Source: Yamagishiella unicocca (taxonomy: Eukaryota > Chlorophyta > Chlorophyceae > Chlamydomonadales > Volvocaceae). Taken from it: 64,000 nucleotides of DNA. The stretch spans positions 248,001 to 312,000 of the forward strand of contig BDSL01000077.1 of the NCBI GenBank assembly GCA_003116995.1. Reading direction: 5' to 3'. Below the pieces are notes generated by a model. The model worked only from the letters and a program-made list of their open reading frames with translations. It was not told where the DNA came from and did not search any database. The translations under genes and the position numbers were made by a program. Below, piece by piece: positions 12,001 through 21,328 of this stretch (positions are counted from its first letter, which is position 1; the number at the start of each line of letters is the position of its first letter).

Positions 12001-15000
12001 CCCACTATCCTGTCGTTTTCGTGTCACCGGTTTTAACGCCACCCCAGCCCCGTCGGATAACTATATTGACATTCAACCGTATTATTTCTCGCCAACACCC
12101 CGTATCCGGTTTGGCTTTCTCGTGTGTATCGGATACCGGCACGGCACGCGCTTCCCCTCCGCCGCGCCCCCGTCCCCCCTCCCCAGCGCCTCACATCACA
12201 TCCTCCTGAATGGCCCCCTCCCCTCCGCCCGCGCCCCCCCCCCTCCCCAGCGCCTCACATCACATCCTCCTCAATGGCCACCTCCTCCCCTCCGCCCGCG
12301 CCCCCCCCCAGCGGCTCACATCCTCCTCAATGGCCACCTCCTCTCCATCCGCGTCCACCATCAGCGGGAACGGCGGCGGCTGCCAGGGCTGCACCGTCGT
12401 GATGCCGAGCTTGCGGTTGCGCATGGTGACGTAAGCCTCAACCGTCATGTTGAGCGCCGCCGCCGCGGCGGTTAGCATCTTCATGGTCATCACGGGATCT
12501 GATCCCGCCACGTGGCCCTTCTTGCCCTTCTTCTTGTGCTTCTTGGAATGCTTGCCGCCGCCGGCGTCATCGTCGTCCAGGTCCATGGCTGCGGTGTGGT
12601 GTTGGGTGGTGTGGTGTTGGGTGGTGTGGTGTTGAGTGGTGTGGTGTGGAGGCGGTGCTGAGGAGGCGTCGTCGTTTGATGCGGTGCAGTGTGGTGTGGT
12701 GTGACATGCTGTGACATGACGTGGTTTGGCGCTGGGGAGGCGTTGTGCTTTTGACATGGCGTGGGGAGGTGCGATGGCGGAGAAGCCGACCTGGCTGCTG
12801 CTGCGCCCAAACGCAGCACCGTGAGAAATGGCGCTGGCGGAAGTGGCTGCCCTACCCGGGCAGCCACTCAACGCCACTCAACGCCATTCAAGGCACCTAC
12901 GGCACCCAACGTACGGCGCCACGTCACCTACCCTTTGCTGCCGCCACCGCCTGCTTGACCACCCTGGCGAGCATTGTCGCCTTGGACATCGGGAACATGC
13001 TCTTAGCAACCCGCTCCGCCGCCTCCGTCTCCTTGCTCTTGACCTTTTTCTTCTTCTTCTTCTTCTCGCCCCCGCCCTCGCCCGCCGCCGCCGCCGCCGC
13101 GGCCGCCGCCGCCGCCGCGGCGTCCGCCGCCGCCTTCTTGGCCCGCCGCTCCTCGTTCCGCTCCCGTCTCAGCCGCATCCGCCGCTCCATCTCGTCCTCA
13201 TCGGCGGTGCTGTCCGGCGGCTCCTCCTCTTCCTCCTCCTCCGACTCCTCCTCTTCCTCCGACTCCTCCTCCGAGCTGCTGTCGTCGTCGTCCTCGCCAT
13301 CGTCCACATCCCAATCCGTCCCAATGAGCGCCTGAATCTTCGTCCACAGGTTGTTCTGATCCGCGGAATAGCCCTCCTGCCGTCGACAGGCAAGGGCAGC
13401 CGTCGGGCGGAGGGGGGGGAGGGATGGCCGGTAAAGCGAGTGTTGAGTAAAGGGAGTGCTGAGAAGATGTTGCAAAGCTGCAACAAAGGACCGCTTACTC
13501 GACGTGGGAAGTTCAAGGGGTTTCGAGGAAGACCCGTGGATGCGAGAAAAAAAACCGTTTAGGACAGAAGTTCAAGGGGTGTATGAAACGTTCAAGGGGA
13601 TGGGGGGAGGTTGCTGGGGAGACACGGTACGGAGCAAGGAGGGTTGGGTTGCGGCCGGGTACACATCAGGCCAGGGGCGAGGTTGCGAAGACAAGGCAAA
13701 CGAAGGACGAGCCGGCGCGCGGCCCTCTTCTCCCCCCACCGGTCTTACTGCACCTGCCCCTGGTTCCTCCAGCCCCATCCGTCCTTGTCGGTGCACCCAA
13801 CCTTCTTCCCCCACCGGTCTTACTGCACCTCCCCCAGGGTTCCTCCAGCCCCATCCGTCCTTGTCAATCCCTCCAACCTTCTCCCCCCACCGGTCTTACT
13901 GCACCTCCCCGAGGGTTCCTCCGGCCACTCACCTCGCCTTCAACAGGGCCGCCAGCGGCCAGGCGCTTCTGTGATGCTGCCCGGCTGGCTGCCCGGCTGA
14001 CTGAGCGGCTCAGCGAAGCCGCCATGGAGCCGCGGAGGGACTGCTGCCAGCCGATGTTCTGCGCGGGAGAGGTTTGGGTGGGGTGGGAGGGAGAGGTTTG
14101 GTGGGGTGGGAGGGAGAGGTTCGGGTGGGGTGGGGGGGAGAGGTTCGGGTAGGGTGGGAGGGAGAGGTTTGGTGGGGCGGGAGGGAGAGGTTTGGGTGGG
14201 GTGGGAGGGAGAGGTTTGGTGGGGTGGGAGGGAGAGGTTCGGGTGGGGTGGGTTCGAGGGAAACCCGTGGATGTCCGAAAAAACCGTTTAAAACAGAAGT
14301 TTTGAGATGCATGCTGGAGAACTGGGTTGGGAGGGAGAGGTTCGGGTTCGAGGGAAACCCGTGGATGTCCGAGAGGTTCGGGTGGGGTGGGAGAGGTTCG
14401 GGTCGGGTGGGAGGGAGAAGGTTGGGTGGATCGACAAGGACGGAGGCGGCGCGAGGCGAACCCTGTGGTTGGGGCGAGGTGAGGCGTATGATGCAGAGAG
14501 AGGAAAACGGGCTGGCGGCTGCCACGACGCCGCCCGCCCACCCCGTGGGATGTTCCCCCCACCCCCATCGCCAGCATGCGCTCGCAAGCAGGTGTCCGAA
14601 GTCCGTGCGCCAACTATGCTGCGCACATCGAGTAAACGGTTCTCTTCTGCACATGCACACCCTCCCATCCCGTACAACCCGACGCCCACCACCCACCCGG
14701 AGACTAGTGGCGCGGCTGAAGGTGCCGTTGCCCTTGGCGCTCAGCGGCTGGTCGCCTCCCGCTGCCGCCGGCGGCGGTGGGGCCACGAGGGCGGCGAAGG
14801 CGCCGAGGCGGGCGGCCAGGCGCGCGGCCCTCTTCTTGGCTCTGAGGTTGGATTGGAGCGGCGGCGGGTTCGTCAGGAAACCCGAGCGGCGGGAGCCGGG
14901 CGAGGGGAGAGGGGAAGAACCTGAACAACCTGAACAAAAGGCTTTTAATTTCGTATTTATCCTCAGGTTTCATCTGTGCTTGTATCTGTGCTTGTACATT

Positions 15001-18000
15001 CAGCGCGTTGGCTCGAGGAAGAAGGCGAGAGACGCACTACTGTTCAAGAGGACTGAGCCCACATGGGAGGCCAGCAGGTTCCCCGACGGGGGGGCGAGGA
15101 CGGGTAAGAACCGGCCCGGGTTTGCGCCGACAGGAGGACTGCGGTCCAGGTGCGGCTCCTGACGAGGGGTGAAACCCTAAATAGTAAATACACACGCCCC
15201 CGCCCACCCACCTCTCCTGCTGGTCCCGGATGGCCGCCTCCGCGGCCGAGCGCAGCGCCACCTCCATGGCCTTCCGGTGCAGCAGCTCCTTCTGCAGCAG
15301 AGCGATCTCCTCGCCAGCCTGGAGCCACGAGGGAAGCGCGGTGGGGAAGGGGCAGTTTCGAGAAATGGATGCGAGACGCGTGGATGCGAGAAAAAACCAT
15401 TTGTGAGGAAAATAATGACGTTTCGAGATGCAAACCACACAAAACAACCACAATTCATACAAACCCCAACCACCATCATCCGCAGGCTTGGCTCACATTG
15501 CGGGTCCTCGCCCTGCGGTGCCTGCGCCACGCCTTCTGGATGACCCTCGCCGCCCGGTGCAGCTTCAGCAGGTCCATGCGGCTGGACATCTCGTCCAGAA
15601 GCTTCTTGAAGTAGACCACCTTCTTGCGCCTGGGGGCGGGGCGCGGGGCGCGGGGGCGGGGGCGGGACCGGGTCCGCATTTCGCGTTTCGCATACAAGGG
15701 CGGGTTAGGGTGAGGGGTGGGGGGTGTGAAGGGCGAGGGTGAGAGCTGGCTCGGGTCCATGTCGGAGGGTTGAGGAAAGCCCGTGAAGTAGGAAGCCGAT
15801 TCCGAGGGGGTGCGGTCGTGCGCACGGGTTTCGTACCCCTCCCCGCCCTCCCCGCCGGTATCCCCAACCCAGTTCTCCAGCATGCATCTCAAAACATCTG
15901 TTCTAAACGGTTTTTTCGGGCATCCACGGGTCTTCCTCGAATCCCCTCTTCCTCGCAATCCCCCCCGCGCACTCACTTTTGCATGATGTCCCACCACGTC
16001 TCCAGCGGCAGCCCCTCCTCCTCCGCCACCTGCCGCGCCGCCGCCCGCCGCGCCTCTCGCACGTCGTTGGCGTGCAGCACCGCCGTCACGGTGGCCCCCA
16101 GGTCCGGCACCACCCGCTCCTCCTCGTCCTCCATCAGGGTGGTCGCCTCCGCCAGCACGGCGTCGGCGGCCTGGCGGTCCGCTGCCAGCTGCAGCCGCTT
16201 GGCCGCCTGGCGCGATGGGCGAACCGGCGATGCATACACGCACAGACACGGAGCGTACGAGTGTACGATTTTACGACGGGTGCGACGGTAGTAGGAGTAC
16301 GATAAGCCGCGAGGGAAGGGCGGGAAATAAGGGGGGGTACGACGTGTCGTTCGCTAGATGTAAAACTTCCTCCTTCGTCACACCTGGCTTCGCTCCATCG
16401 CTCCGTCGCCGCCGTACCCGGATTTCTTTCGTACACGGGTTTTCCTTGCAACCCCCGTGTCCCGTGCCCCGGGCCGCCAGGCTAAAGCCCCCCCACCCTC
16501 GCCCCACCCTCTTTCCCTCCTTTGCCCACCCCAACCAACCCAACCACCCCAACGACAAACTGACATGTTTTTCCCACGCTACCCACCTTGACTGCTGCGG
16601 CACCGCCCGCTGGCCTTTCGCGCGGGCGCGGCGGCGGCGGCGGCGGCGGCGAGGGCGAGGGCCCCGCGCTGCCGAAGGCGATATGGCCCGGACGCCCGCC
16701 GTTGGCCGCCGGCAGGAGCCGCTGCAGCGCACGAAAGTAGCCCCACCGGTCCTTCGGAGCCGTGGACGATAAGATGGCAGGGTACCGCACCTGCGCGTCG
16801 TACGTGTCGTACATGGCGTACAATGCCGTACCCGAGGGCGGGTTCCGGGGCGGGGAGGGGGTAGGGAAGGGACGGGAGGTGGTGAGCGGTACGAGCCGTA
16901 CGAGCCGTAGGGAAGGGGGTCGCGAGGTTGAGTCCAGGGGGGGAGGGAGAGGCGGCAACACGGTAGGGGTGCAAAGACGCGCTCGGCGCGCTCTTTTAGG
17001 ATTCGACCCTTTTGGATTCAGTTCTCCTGTTTCTGTGTCGTCCATTCATCGCAACGGCTGAGTACGTCACACACGTGGTGTGACGTGGCATCCACAATCC
17101 ACGACATCGCCGTACTGTACCGCACCTGCGCGACGCGGTACATGCTGGGTAACCGCTTCGCGGTTCGGTTGGCCGCCCGGCCCTTCCCCATGGCCCCCGG
17201 GGCGTCGACTGGCATCGATTCCTCGGCCTGTGAGGGGTGGAGAGGAGACCCGTGGGTCGGCACATCGAGGGAGGTTAAACCTCGCCCTGAGGGGATAAGA
17301 GGAGACCCGTGGGCCGCCCTGGGCGGGGCCCGGCGGGGCCGGCAAGCGCGAGGGAGAGCACAGCCCCTGCTGCCGCTACCGAGCGCCCCTGCTGCTGCTG
17401 CCGCTGCCGCTACCGAGCGCCGACCAGGCGACCCAAATGGCGGCAGGACTCGGGCCGGCAGGACTCGGGGCGGCAGGACTCGGGGGGGCAGGATGATGGG
17501 TGCTACGTCCCCCTGCGTCCAGGGCCAGAAGGCGCCCCTCCCGCCGACCCAGATGGGGTGGACGGAACCAGCTCACTGGGCACGGCGGGGAGGCGCAACA
17601 CCCCCTGGACTCAACCTCGCGACCCCCTTCCCTACGGCTCGTACGGCGCGTGCCTCTCACCACCTCTGCAGCAGCCCAAGCGCGCCCGGGTGGTTTACAT
17701 GAAAGGAACCGGTAACTGCAATGGGAAGCGTAGCTGGTGCATAGCCTTCGGACACCGGGACCAAAAACCGGTTACGCGAAACGGATAGGAGAGCTGGCGC
17801 ATCGTGTAGGAAAGCGAGCCCGGGGGGCGGCGAGGAAATGATGGGTTGTAATAACGACGTTTAATGAACGGGGAGAGGGCGCGGGGCTGAGGAAAGCTCG
17901 TGGAGAGGCCGAGGGCGGAGCCGGGGGACGCTGGCACCTACCGAGCCCTCAACCTCCATGCCCGTCATGAGGTCCGCCATAACCATCGCCTCCACCTCCT

Positions 18001-18259
18001 GCGGCTCCTCCATCTCCTCCGCCACCATCCTGTGTGGGCGAGCGGAGGCAGGCGGGAGGCCAGCGGTTGCAAAAAGACCCGGTTACTCGACGGGTGGGCG
18101 GCGGCAGGCGGGGGGAGGGGCCAGATGTGTCGGTCCCAGCAGCGGACGCAGCGCCCGCACGGCCCACCTCTTGTGTTCCCGCTTGATCAGCTTCCGGATC
18201 TCGATCTGCGCCTGCGCCCTGTTGAGCTCCTCCGCGACACACACCAGCCGACCAAGCAC
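3065..18259 (-). CDS. Large IQ-motif, coiled-coil, low-complexity protein (5' end unresolved)
   Basis: Not assigned to a family. Eighteen exons join with consistent phase (GT-AG): 18259-18168, 18029-17942, 17227-17126, 16790-16587, 16206-15977, 15629-15497, 15318-15212, 14841-14697, 14058-13933, 13376-12932, 12588-12320, 11657-10371, 9727-9576, 9043-8227, 7960-7919, 7701-6899, 6432-4143, 3661-3065. They encode about 2642 residues and end at a TAG. The N-terminal part is helical and charged. The sixth exon carries an IQ-like calmodulin-binding motif (ARVIQKAWRRHRRAR). The 13376 exon has a long Asp/Glu/Ser acidic tract followed by a Lys-rich segment. The 11657 exon alternates acidic and Arg/Ala-rich helices. 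The 6432 exon has a basic helix, poly-Ala/Gly, a possibly folded stretch near 6060-5880, then poly-Gln. Charge and coiled coils suggest a cytoskeletal or flagellar scaffold, which is inference only. A further upstream exon ending at a GTGGGG donor (18558) is possible. Confidence 0.8.
5437..5545 (-). repeat. CAG/CTG repeat encoding poly-Gln
   Basis: Interrupted CTG units on the plus strand read as CAG on the coding strand of the IQ-motif gene. They give Gln-rich runs broken by His, Leu and Tyr. The repeat lies inside the 2.3-kb exon and keeps frame, so it is part of the protein and not an intronic microsatellite. Confidence 0.85.
6455..6620 (+). repeat. Intron-end modules B and A, antisense near an acceptor
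   Basis: In the IQ-gene intron 6433-6898, module B (GGTGGCGAGAAAATCCAGTT then ACACGACATAGG) lies about 22 bp from the acceptor. Module A (GACCCGTGGATGCGAG, CCGTTTAGGACAGACGTTTT, GATGCATGCTGGAGG) follows it. Both are antisense to the gene. A second B copy is at 6637-6671. Confidence 0.85.
8711..8722. repeat. GACCCGCGGGTC palindrome inside a coding exon
   Basis: The 12-base perfect palindrome is in frame in the IQ-gene exon 9043-8227 (encoding part of RATRGS). Others of the class are listed in the findings. Confidence 0.8.
9100..9175 (+). repeat. Intron-end module B, two antisense copies near an acceptor
   Basis: Two copies (AACCGGTGACTCGACATGGG and AACTGGTAACTCGATTTGAA cores) lie 57-130 bp from the acceptor of the intron 9044-9575. 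They face the opposite-oriented copy at 9511-9541 in the same intron. Confidence 0.85.
9511..9541 (-). repeat. Intron-end module B, sense copy near a donor
   Basis: Read on the gene strand this is GGTGGCATAGAGGCCGGTTA then CACGACATAGG, 34 bp after the donor at 9575. With 9100-9175 it gives the intron inverted terminal repeats. Confidence 0.88.
9914..10020 (+). repeat. Intron-end module A, antisense
   Basis: A nearly full copy (GAAGACCCGTGGATGCCAGA through GATGCATGCTGGAGAACTTG and a following GAAACGAAAGACGGAGGTCG) lies in the acceptor half of the intron 9728-10370. The neighbouring CATACACA microsatellite is at 9864-9900. Confidence 0.88.
12183..12345. repeat. Three tandem copies of an exon end plus donor
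   Basis: The end of the IQ-gene exon 12588-12320 (GCCATTGAGGAGGAT before GTGAGC) is repeated twice more in the adjacent intron. On the gene strand the copies read roughly CCATTCAGGAGGATGTGATG or CCATTGAGGAGGATGTGATG then GTGAGG. Each copy provides another GTGAG donor. Confidence 0.8.
13488..13575 (+). repeat. Intron-end modules B and A, antisense near an acceptor
   Basis: B (ACCGCTTACTCGACGTGGGA) and a truncated A (GAAGACCCGTGGATGCGAGA, CCGTTTAGGACAGAAG) lie in the acceptor half of the intron 13377-13932. Confidence 0.85.
14080..14420 (+). repeat. GGTGGGAGGGAGAGGTT minisatellite with two A copies
   Basis: About ten copies of a ~31-bp G-rich unit lie in the acceptor half of the intron 14059-14696. 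They contain A modules at 14251-14335 and 14349-14375, both antisense. A sense B-type module lies at 14615-14650 near the donor. Confidence 0.8.
15865..15960 (-). repeat. Intron-end module A, sense copy next to a donor
   Basis: On the gene strand, GTGAGTGCGCGGGGGGGATT starts the intron 15976-15630 and leads into GATTCGAGGAAGACCCGTGG, then the rest of module A down to GCATGCTGGAGAACTGGG. It is the mirror image of the acceptor end at 44597-44623. Confidence 0.9.
16868..16945 (-). repeat. Left arm of an inverted repeat bracketing one exon
   Basis: About 62 bp here is the near-exact reverse complement of 17600-17664. The arms lie in the two introns on either side of the 102-bp exon 17227-17126. 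On the complementary strand it begins CCCTGGACTCAACCTCGCGA. Confidence 0.85.
17600..17664 (+). repeat. Right arm of an inverted repeat bracketing one exon
   Basis: This is the partner of 16868-16945. Pairing of the two in the pre-mRNA would loop out the 102-bp, 34-codon exon. Confidence 0.85.
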
Positions 18260-20995
18260 CTGCCGAGGGGAGTACGACGCGGGGGAGGTGAGGAGCAGCA
18301 ACCCAAGTGGACGGGCAGGTCAGTTACCGTTGGTGGAGGCGACATCGTGGCAGCGGCGGTGCGGAGGGGAGCGGCGCGAGGGGAGGGGAGGGGAGGGGAG
18401 AGGGCGGGCGGGAGGGCGACGATGTGGCCGTTCTCCCCCCCTCCCCCCCCCCGGGTCTTCCCTCGAACCCCCCCCCCCCCGCCGGGTTTTTTGGACATCC
18501 ACGGGTTTCCCTCGAACCCCCCCGGGCGGCTGCACTGGCCCGCAAAGACCTCCCCACCTCATGGGCGTCATTGGGCCCGCAACATGTCGTACAACGCACG
18601 TGGCATTTGGATTGTCGCAACCACCCGTGGTACGGTGAACGGTTGCCAAGACAGCCCGGTTTCGAAGGTGGTCCTGGATTTGGTCCTGGATTTGGTCCTG
18701 GTTTTCGAACTCGCGATACACGTAATCGCGAGCTCGTTCTGATAACACATCCCGCAACGTTCTGCTCAGTGCAGCGGGTTCCAACCGCTTAAGCACGTGT
18801 TCGCTGCCCTTCCTTACTTTTTGAAAACAGGTGTGTGTGTGTGTGCGTGTGTGTGTGCGGTGCGTCTGTGCTCCAGCAGCAAACCAAAAGGCATGAAGGA
18901 CATGGCGGAATTTACCGGAACGGAATGCATATAAAGCAGGTTCCGGAGCACCTGGAGAGATACTACTTGCTCCCATTGCGGCACGAACCGGAACACGGCA
19001 AGGACGGCCAGAGCGTCCAAACCCTCGGACCCACGACCACCTTGAACCACGACCACCTAAAACTGAACCCTTCTGACGTCCAACTGCAACCAACGCAGGA
19101 CCTTAGCCCCCCACGGCACCACCACCATCCCCCCTTAATTCCCAGAAGGAGGTGTTATCATCCCTCTCGTCTCTTTCATCCACACGCATTTGCATCCAAA
19201 CGTTACAAACCACCTCCGGCCTCACCCGCACCCGACCCAACCAGCCCAACCACAGTTCCATCATGAAACCCAACCCAGCCCTTCCAGGAGAGGCTCGGCG
19301 AAGTTTCACACGAGAGGAGACGAGCAGCGGCGGGTTCGTGCGGACACGACGCATGTAGAGGAAAGAGATGTGGGCGGGGGCGGCGGGAGCCGGGTGGGGG
19401 GGTAGGGTACGACCCGTACATGCTGATGTGGGTTGGGGTGGGATCCAGAGTCGCAGCCCACGCTGCCGGCAACCCAAGTCGACACGGAACGCCAGCCCAC
19501 CGGCTGCGGCATCCCGCGTGTCCCGTGGGTCCGCAGGCACCTGGGCGTACCGCAGGAGGCACGCAATACACAGAGCTACGGGACCCCACCGCTTGCCTAG
19601 CAGCACATCGGTACACGGGACAGCGGGGCCAGGCTGACGGCGTGGCGGGCTGCCACACTGTCGCCCCGCCGCCGCACTAGTAAAAGCGAGGACACGTGTG
19701 GCGGGCTGACCCACTGTCACCTCCCCCCCCGTATTAATGTGGCGGGCTGACCCACTGTTGCCCCGTCCCCGCACTAGTGTACGGCAGGGAGATGGGGACA
19801 CACGTGGAGGGCTGTCCCGCGGGAAGGCGGCGTGTGGCTGGGCCGGGAGTCGGAATCGTGTTCCTGCCTCGCGCAGCCCCTCTCCCCATCCCGCCAAACA
19901 CGAGGACCCCTCTCGGCTGCTTGACACCGTTTCTCCCAGGCCCGCGCCCGAACCCAGGCCCCTAGGAATGCGGACGCTGACGCAGGCGGTGCTTAGCGTT
20001 GCAGCTGGCAGTTGGAAGGCCTTCGATCATTCCCAGCTGGCTTTCGTGCTGCACGGCTTAATTTCCCGATTACCCCGACTCCCCAATCCCCCCAGATCAC
20101 CAGATGATCGAATCCCTCCCGACGCATGGGTTGCGAGGCTGCCAGCTGTGACCTCTTGCGAGATCTCCAACCCCATGGTGCCACCACCAACCCCATGGTG
20201 CCACCACCAACCCCATGGTGCCACCACCACTACTCTGCGGAGGAAGTAGTCCACTGTATAGCCTCACCAGGGCGAGACGGGAAGCTAGCGTGCCCGCCCG
20301 CCCTCCCCCCACACGGGTTTTCCTCCCCCCCCCAACCTGCCACCCCCAACCGCAAACCGAGGCGGTTATCGCACAGCACTCCCCTGCACCGCCGGCTCCC
20401 ATCCCACGGACGAGCGCGCCACGTGACGATGTGCACAAGATCCGGATCCGGGCGCTAGTTTTGGAACCCACCCAGCGGCCTAACTGTGCACTACAGCATA
20501 TGGCATCAATCCACGGACACATTCCGCCACCACACCGCCACCACCACCACCACCACCGCGGCGTCCCCACTGGCGCTCTCGCTCAGCCAGCCGGCTCGAC
20601 ACGTACTGTCAGTCCGGCCCCGCCGCTACCTGCGCTTCCTAGCCGCTTCCACAATGCAGGCCTCATCCCTTGATTCGTACCGTATCTGCCTGTCGCCCCA
20701 TGCCCCTGACGCCCGCCAACCGCAGCGGCGGCGTCCCGCTGCCGTCGTTATCCGCGCGCGCCCATTCCCTCAGTGTGTATGTGGCCCCGTCAGCGCCCTG
20801 CCACCTCCCAGCTAGCCCTCCCGGTACCTCCAGCTCCAATTGCCGTCGATTAGCCAGACATGGCAGTCTACAGGGTATGCGCATGGTTGAGGCGCAGCCC
20901 TGGGATCTGAAAGAGGCTGCTCACCAGCTGTAACCGACCACGGTCCATACGGGACAAAACGCCCTTGAGTCGCCCTGGCCCCTGTCCCACGTTTT
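18260..20995. other. Region upstream of the IQ-motif gene; no firm gene
   Basis: The part nearest the gene probably holds its missing 5' exon(s). An open segment ending CCCATGAG before GTGGGG at 18557 is in phase with the exon at 18259 and is followed by a sense intron-end repeat at 18496-18520. Other contents are three GGTCCTGGATTT units (18670-18706), a GT-rich microsatellite (18828-18860) and three 21-bp CCAACCCCATGGTGCCACCA units (20168-20228). No other gene can be supported. Confidence 0.4.
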
Positions 20996-21328
20996 TTACT
21001 TGAATGACCAAAGATCCTGTGCTGGGCGTACCTCTTTGTTGACGAAAATTTTCCGCTTGGTTGCGGCCTTATTTTCATCGAAGCGGTTAGCTTGCTGCGG
21101 TTCCACGTTCTTGAGCTTCCCAGCGGCTGGAGTATATGTCAGCATGGAGCTGTCCAGGTGCATGGCATACTGAAGCTGCTGCAGCCGGTAATCCTCCGCA
21201 TTGTCATTGGGCAGTTCCGGCAGCCCAGACAGGTGCGACAGGGCAAGGTTCTCTCCCAGCTTTCCATGCGCTGTTGTTGGCAAAGGCTGGCCATCGCTGC
21301 CATCACCGGGCGCCTGAACATCCGCCAT
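20996..21328 (-). CDS. Unrecognised small ORF, 110 aa
   Basis: A single open frame starts at an ATG at 21328 and ends in TAA. The product is hydrophilic, without a signal peptide or membrane segment, and has a basic C-terminal part (KAATKRKIFVNKEV). Composition is balanced, unlike the Pro/Arg-rich shadow frames elsewhere. A possible splice donor (GAG followed by GTACGC) lies near the C-terminus, so this could be one exon of a longer gene. I do not recognise the family. Confidence 0.4.
   Translation of the reverse strand: MADVQAPGDGSDGQPLPTTAHGKLGENLALSHLSGLPELPNDNAEDYRLQQLQYAMHLDSSMLTYTPAAGKLKNVEPQQANRFDENKAATKRKIFVNKEVRPAQDLWSFK

Noticed and set aside
18320..19093. Minus frame with a helical, charged stretch (RARDYVYREFENQ region)
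   Set aside because: Could be an upstream exon of the IQ gene, but no acceptor/donor pair gives a phase matching the exon at 18259, so it is not called.
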